Assembly (NCBI RefSeq): GCF_003290125.1
Contig: NZ_QMKH01000006.1
Span: 62,001 to 126,000 of the forward strand
DNA: 64,000 nt
From: Microvirga flavescens
GTDB lineage: Bacteria; Pseudomonadota; Alphaproteobacteria; Rhizobiales; Beijerinckiaceae
Direction of reading: 5' to 3'
The stretch's first letter is position 1, and every line of letters begins with the position of its first letter. A program made the position numbers and the translations under genes. Positions 61,729 through 64,000 of this stretch are shown here, piece by piece. The notes under the pieces were generated by a model. The model made no database searches. It was given only the letters and a program-made list of their open reading frames with translations, and had not been told where the DNA came from.

Positions 61729-62910
61729 ATGAGCAAATCGATCGTCGCTACACCCGGTCCCCACATCGCCCGCCGCATGGAGCGGGTTTCGTCCTTCCTC
61801 GCGATGGATGTATTGAGCGCCGCCGCGGCGAAAGAAAGGCGAGGGGACAGCGTCATCCATATGGAAGTCGGCCAGCCTTCCGCGCCTGCGCCCCGCGCGG
61901 TGCGCGAGGCGGTCAAGGCCGCCCTCGATCTCGGCCGGATCGGCTATACCGAGGCGCTCGGGATTGCCCCCTTGCGGGAGCGCATCGCTCGCCACTACCG
62001 CGAGACTTACGGTGTCAGCATCGCGCCCGAGCGCGTGGTGGTGACGACAGGCTCCTCGGCCGGGTTTGTGCTGGCTTTCCTGAGCCTCTTCGACGCAGGC
62101 CAGCGCGTTGCGATCACCGCGCCCGGATACCCCGCCTATCGCAACATTCTCGAGGCGCTCGATATCGAACCGGCGACGATCCCTCTCGCCAAGGCCGACG
62201 GCTGGATCATGACGGCGGACGCCATTGAGAAGGCCCATGCGGAAAAGCCGCTCCACGGCATTCTCGCCATGAGCCCGGCGAACCCTTCGGGCACGATGAT
62301 CGGGCGCGCCGCGCTCGCGGCCTTGGGCGAAACGTGCCGCCGCTTGGGCCTCTGGTTCGTCTCGGACGAGATCTATCACGGCCTGACTTACGGCGAACCC
62401 GCCTCGACGGCTCTGACGTCGGACGATGATGCCGTCGTCATCAACTCGTTCTCCAAATACTACTGCATGACCGGCTGGCGGATCGGCTGGATCGTCGTGC
62501 CGGAGCGGCTGGTGCGCCCCATCGAGCGGCTGGCGCAAAATCTCTACATCTCGCCGCCCTATCTCTCGCAGGTCGCGGCGCTCGCAGCCTTCGATGCGGT
62601 GGATGAGCGTGAGGCGATCAAGGCAGGATACGCCCGCAACCGCGCGCTGCTTCTGGAAGAGCTGCCCCGCATCGGCATCACCGACATGCACCCGGTGGAC
62701 GGGGCCTTCTACATCTATGCGGATGTCGCCCGTTACACGAACGACTCCATCGCCTTCTGCAAGCGCATGCTGGAGGAAACCGGCATCGCCGCGACCCCGG
62801 GCCTCGATTTCGACCCCATCGAAGGCGCGCATTACCTACGCCTGTCCTTCGCGGGCTCGGAGAACGATTGCCGTGAGACGGTGCAGCGGCTGAAGGGGTG
62901 GTTGAAGTAG
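61729..62910 (+). CDS. PLP-dependent aminotransferase class I/II
   Basis: 393 residues from ATG 61729. Fold-type I enzyme, cytoplasmic. Seen: VIHMEVGQPSAPAPRAVREA, TTGSSAGFVLAFLSLFDAGQ, MSPANPSGTMIG, FVSDEIYHGLTYGEP, and NSFSKYYCMTGWRIGW with the PLP-binding lysine in SFSKYY. It could be an alanine-, aspartate- or aromatic-type transaminase; the amino acid substrate cannot be fixed from sequence alone. ATG 61729 starts the conserved N-terminus; an upstream in-frame ATG at 61651 adds unlike residues. Confidence 0.9.
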   Translation: MSKSIVATPGPHIARRMERVSSFLAMDVLSAAAAKERRGDSVIHMEVGQPSAPAPRAVREAVKAALDLGRIGYTEALGIAPLRERIARHYRETYGVSIAPERVVVTTGSSAGFVLAFLSLFDAGQRVAITAPGYPAYRNILEALDIEPATIPLAKADGWIMTADAIEKAHAEKPLHGILAMSPANPSGTMIGRAALAALGETCRRLGLWFVSDEIYHGLTYGEPASTALTSDDDAVVINSFSKYYCMTGWRIGWIVVPERLVRPIERLAQNLYISPPYLSQVAALAAFDAVDEREAIKAGYARNRALLLEELPRIGITDMHPVDGAFYIYADVARYTNDSIAFCKRMLEETGIAATPGLDFDPIEGAHYLRLSFAGSENDCRETVQRLKGWLK

Positions 62911-62969
62911 GCCTTTTGGGAAAACTCAACCGCACAAGGATGCTCGTCTCAAAACCTCACCCTTCCCAA

Positions 62970-63008
62970 GCCTCACCCTGAGAAGCGAAGCGTCTCGAAA
63001 GGCGAGGC
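62970..63008. repeat. Dispersed Rhizobiales-type palindrome
   Basis: CCTCACCCTGAGAAGCGAAG followed by CGTCTCGAAAGGCGAGG resembles a repeated intergenic element common in Rhizobiales (CTCACCCT...GAGACG...AGGCGAGG). It is identified by memory of the motif. It lies between the aminotransferase gene and a terminator. Confidence 0.6.
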
Positions 63009-63050
63009 GGTTCCAGCGCGCATTCAGAACGAAGCTGAAGGGTGGGCGCG

Positions 63051-63083
63051 AAAAAAAGCCCCGGCAAAACCGGGGCTTTTTTA
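63051..63083. terminator. Bidirectional rho-independent terminator
   Basis: AAAAAAAGCCCCGG ... CCGGGGCTTTTTT with a CAAAA-type loop. It serves the aminotransferase gene and the convergent rne gene. Confidence 0.92.
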
Positions 63084-63089
63084 TTTCGG

Positions 63090-64000
63090 TTACGATCCGC
63101 CGAGGACCGACTTGGCCTTGGACCACCAGCCGGCCCGCTTCGGGCGATTGGGGTCTTCCGGGGTCAGCACGACGGCGACGGGTTCCGGCTCGGAGACGAT
63201 GGGCGCGCGGGGCGCTTCTTCCACCTTTTCCGCCACGGGCTCGGCCTGAACCGGAGCTGGCTGCCGCTCCACGCGCGGCTCACGTTTCTCGCGCGGCGCG
63301 CGCTCTTCAACGAGAGGCGCTTCAGCCGGAGCCTCATCCGCGAAGGTGGCTTCCTCGCCCTCAGAGAGGGGAGCGCCTTCCTCGCGGTTGCGGCCCCGTC
63401 CGCCGCGACGTCCGCGACGGCGACGGCGACCCTGGCGCTCGCCGGAGCCTTCGCCTTCGGTCGCTTCCCGCGGTTCTTCGCCCTCAGCAGCGGTGGCTTC
63501 GCCTTCCTCGGCTTCCTCGCCGCCTTCTTCTTCACCCTCTTCACGAGCTTGCGCTTCGTCGGTAGCACCTTCCCGGTCGCGCCCGCGACGACGGCGGCGA
63601 CGACGGCGGCGGCGGCCCTGGCCGTCTCCTTCTTCGTCTCGCTCGCCGTGGCCGGCCTCTTCGGCCTCGGCCTCGGCTTCGATTTCTTCGATCTCCGCTT
63701 CCTCGGCCTCGGCGAGTTCGTCGGCGGGGATGATCGTGTCGATCTGCACACCGGTTGCGGCGGCCTTGTGCTCGAGGCGCAGGGCCGGTTCGCCACGCTC
63801 GATGGCGAAGGTCGTCGTGCCCATCAGGCTGTCATCGGGGAGGATGGTGATGGAGACGCCGAAGCGGGTTTCCAGTTCGCGCAGGTGAACGCGCTTCTGG
63901 TTGAGCATGTAGAACGCCGCCTCCGACCGCGTGCGGACGGTAAGGTTGAAGCCGGAATTCTTGATGAGCGTTTCCTCGATGGAACGCAGCACGTTGAGCG
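63090..64000 (-). CDS. rne: Ribonuclease E C-terminal portion (partial, 5' end beyond window)
   Basis: About 303 residues are visible to the right edge, reading LNVLRSIEETLIKNSGFNLT at the edge, then RSEAAFYMLNQKRVHLRELE, which closes the RNase E/G catalytic core. The rest is a long Arg/Glu/Ala-rich unstructured tail (GRRRRRRRRRRGRDREGATD) that binds RNA and degradosome partners, ending KRAGWWSKAKSVLG. The endonuclease processes rRNA and turns over mRNA. The N-terminal half is to the right. The stop lies 7 bases from the terminator. Confidence 0.95.
   Translation of the reverse strand, partial: LNVLRSIEETLIKNSGFNLTVRTRSEAAFYMLNQKRVHLRELETRFGVSITILPDDSLMGTTTFAIERGEPALRLEHKAAATGVQIDTIIPADELAEAEEAEIEEIEAEAEAEEAGHGERDEEGDGQGRRRRRRRRRRGRDREGATDEAQAREEGEEEGGEEAEEGEATAAEGEEPREATEGEGSGERQGRRRRRGRRGGRGRNREEGAPLSEGEEATFADEAPAEAPLVEERAPREKREPRVERQPAPVQAEPVAEKVEEAPRAPIVSEPEPVAVVLTPEDPNRPKRAGWWSKAKSVLGGS

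Overview
The window looks like a chromosomal segment of a Hyphomicrobiales (Rhizobiales) alphaproteobacterium, plausibly Microvirga or a close relative. The signs are a GC-rich backbone, an FnrN-type regulator beside ccoN, NDUFA12 and DUF2155 proteins, an aroQ-accB-accC-aat block, a B12-dependent ribonucleotide reductase, rne, and two dispersed palindromic repeats typical of this order. The species call is inference from gene content only.

Layout. 1-3.0 kb: ccoN (runs off the left edge) and fnrN, with an FNR box in front of each. 3.0-5.4 kb: RidA, DUF1059 and a secreted 5'-nucleotidase. 6.1-13.7 kb: a 2523-residue RTX/cadherin surface or secreted protein. 14-19.2 kb: cupin, VOC and AraC genes, a small XRE operon, a GNAT-like gene pair and a LysR regulator. 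19.5-30.8 kb: a putative genomic island bounded by imperfect direct repeats. It carries a second RTX/cadherin protein, a serralysin-type protease, an exported orphan, a 2066-residue protein with zincin-like, Hint, RTX and W/Y-repeat regions, and the catalytic end of a tyrosine recombinase. 31-37.1 kb: a LysR-centred locus (MFS exporter, Tat-exported hydrolase, alcohol dehydrogenase, sugar dehydrogenase) with three matching ATGAG-N5-CTCAT palindromes. 37.2-40.9 kb: small hypotheticals and an XRE regulator with its own palindrome. 41-49 kb: a defence island with an AAA ATPase plus subtilase module, whose C-terminus is split by a frame change, and a type I Thoeris system (thsA plus two TIR proteins), among IS630, UvrD and Spy-like remnants. 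49.7-64 kb: conserved housekeeping genes (nrdJ, NDUFA12, a PDZ-hydrolase, DUF2155, aat, accC, accB, aroQ, dsbA-like, an aminotransferase, rne off the right edge).

How parts work together. FnrN probably senses low oxygen, activates the high-affinity cbb3 oxidase and controls itself. The LysR protein at 32.3 kb probably controls its own locus through the shared palindrome. The RTX proteins and protease look like type I secretion substrates, but no type I transporter is encoded here. ThsB TIR proteins make a signal that activates the ThsA NADase during phage infection; the neighbouring ATPase-protease module and the decayed genes around it support a defence island. No tRNA, rRNA or CRISPR array was recognised.
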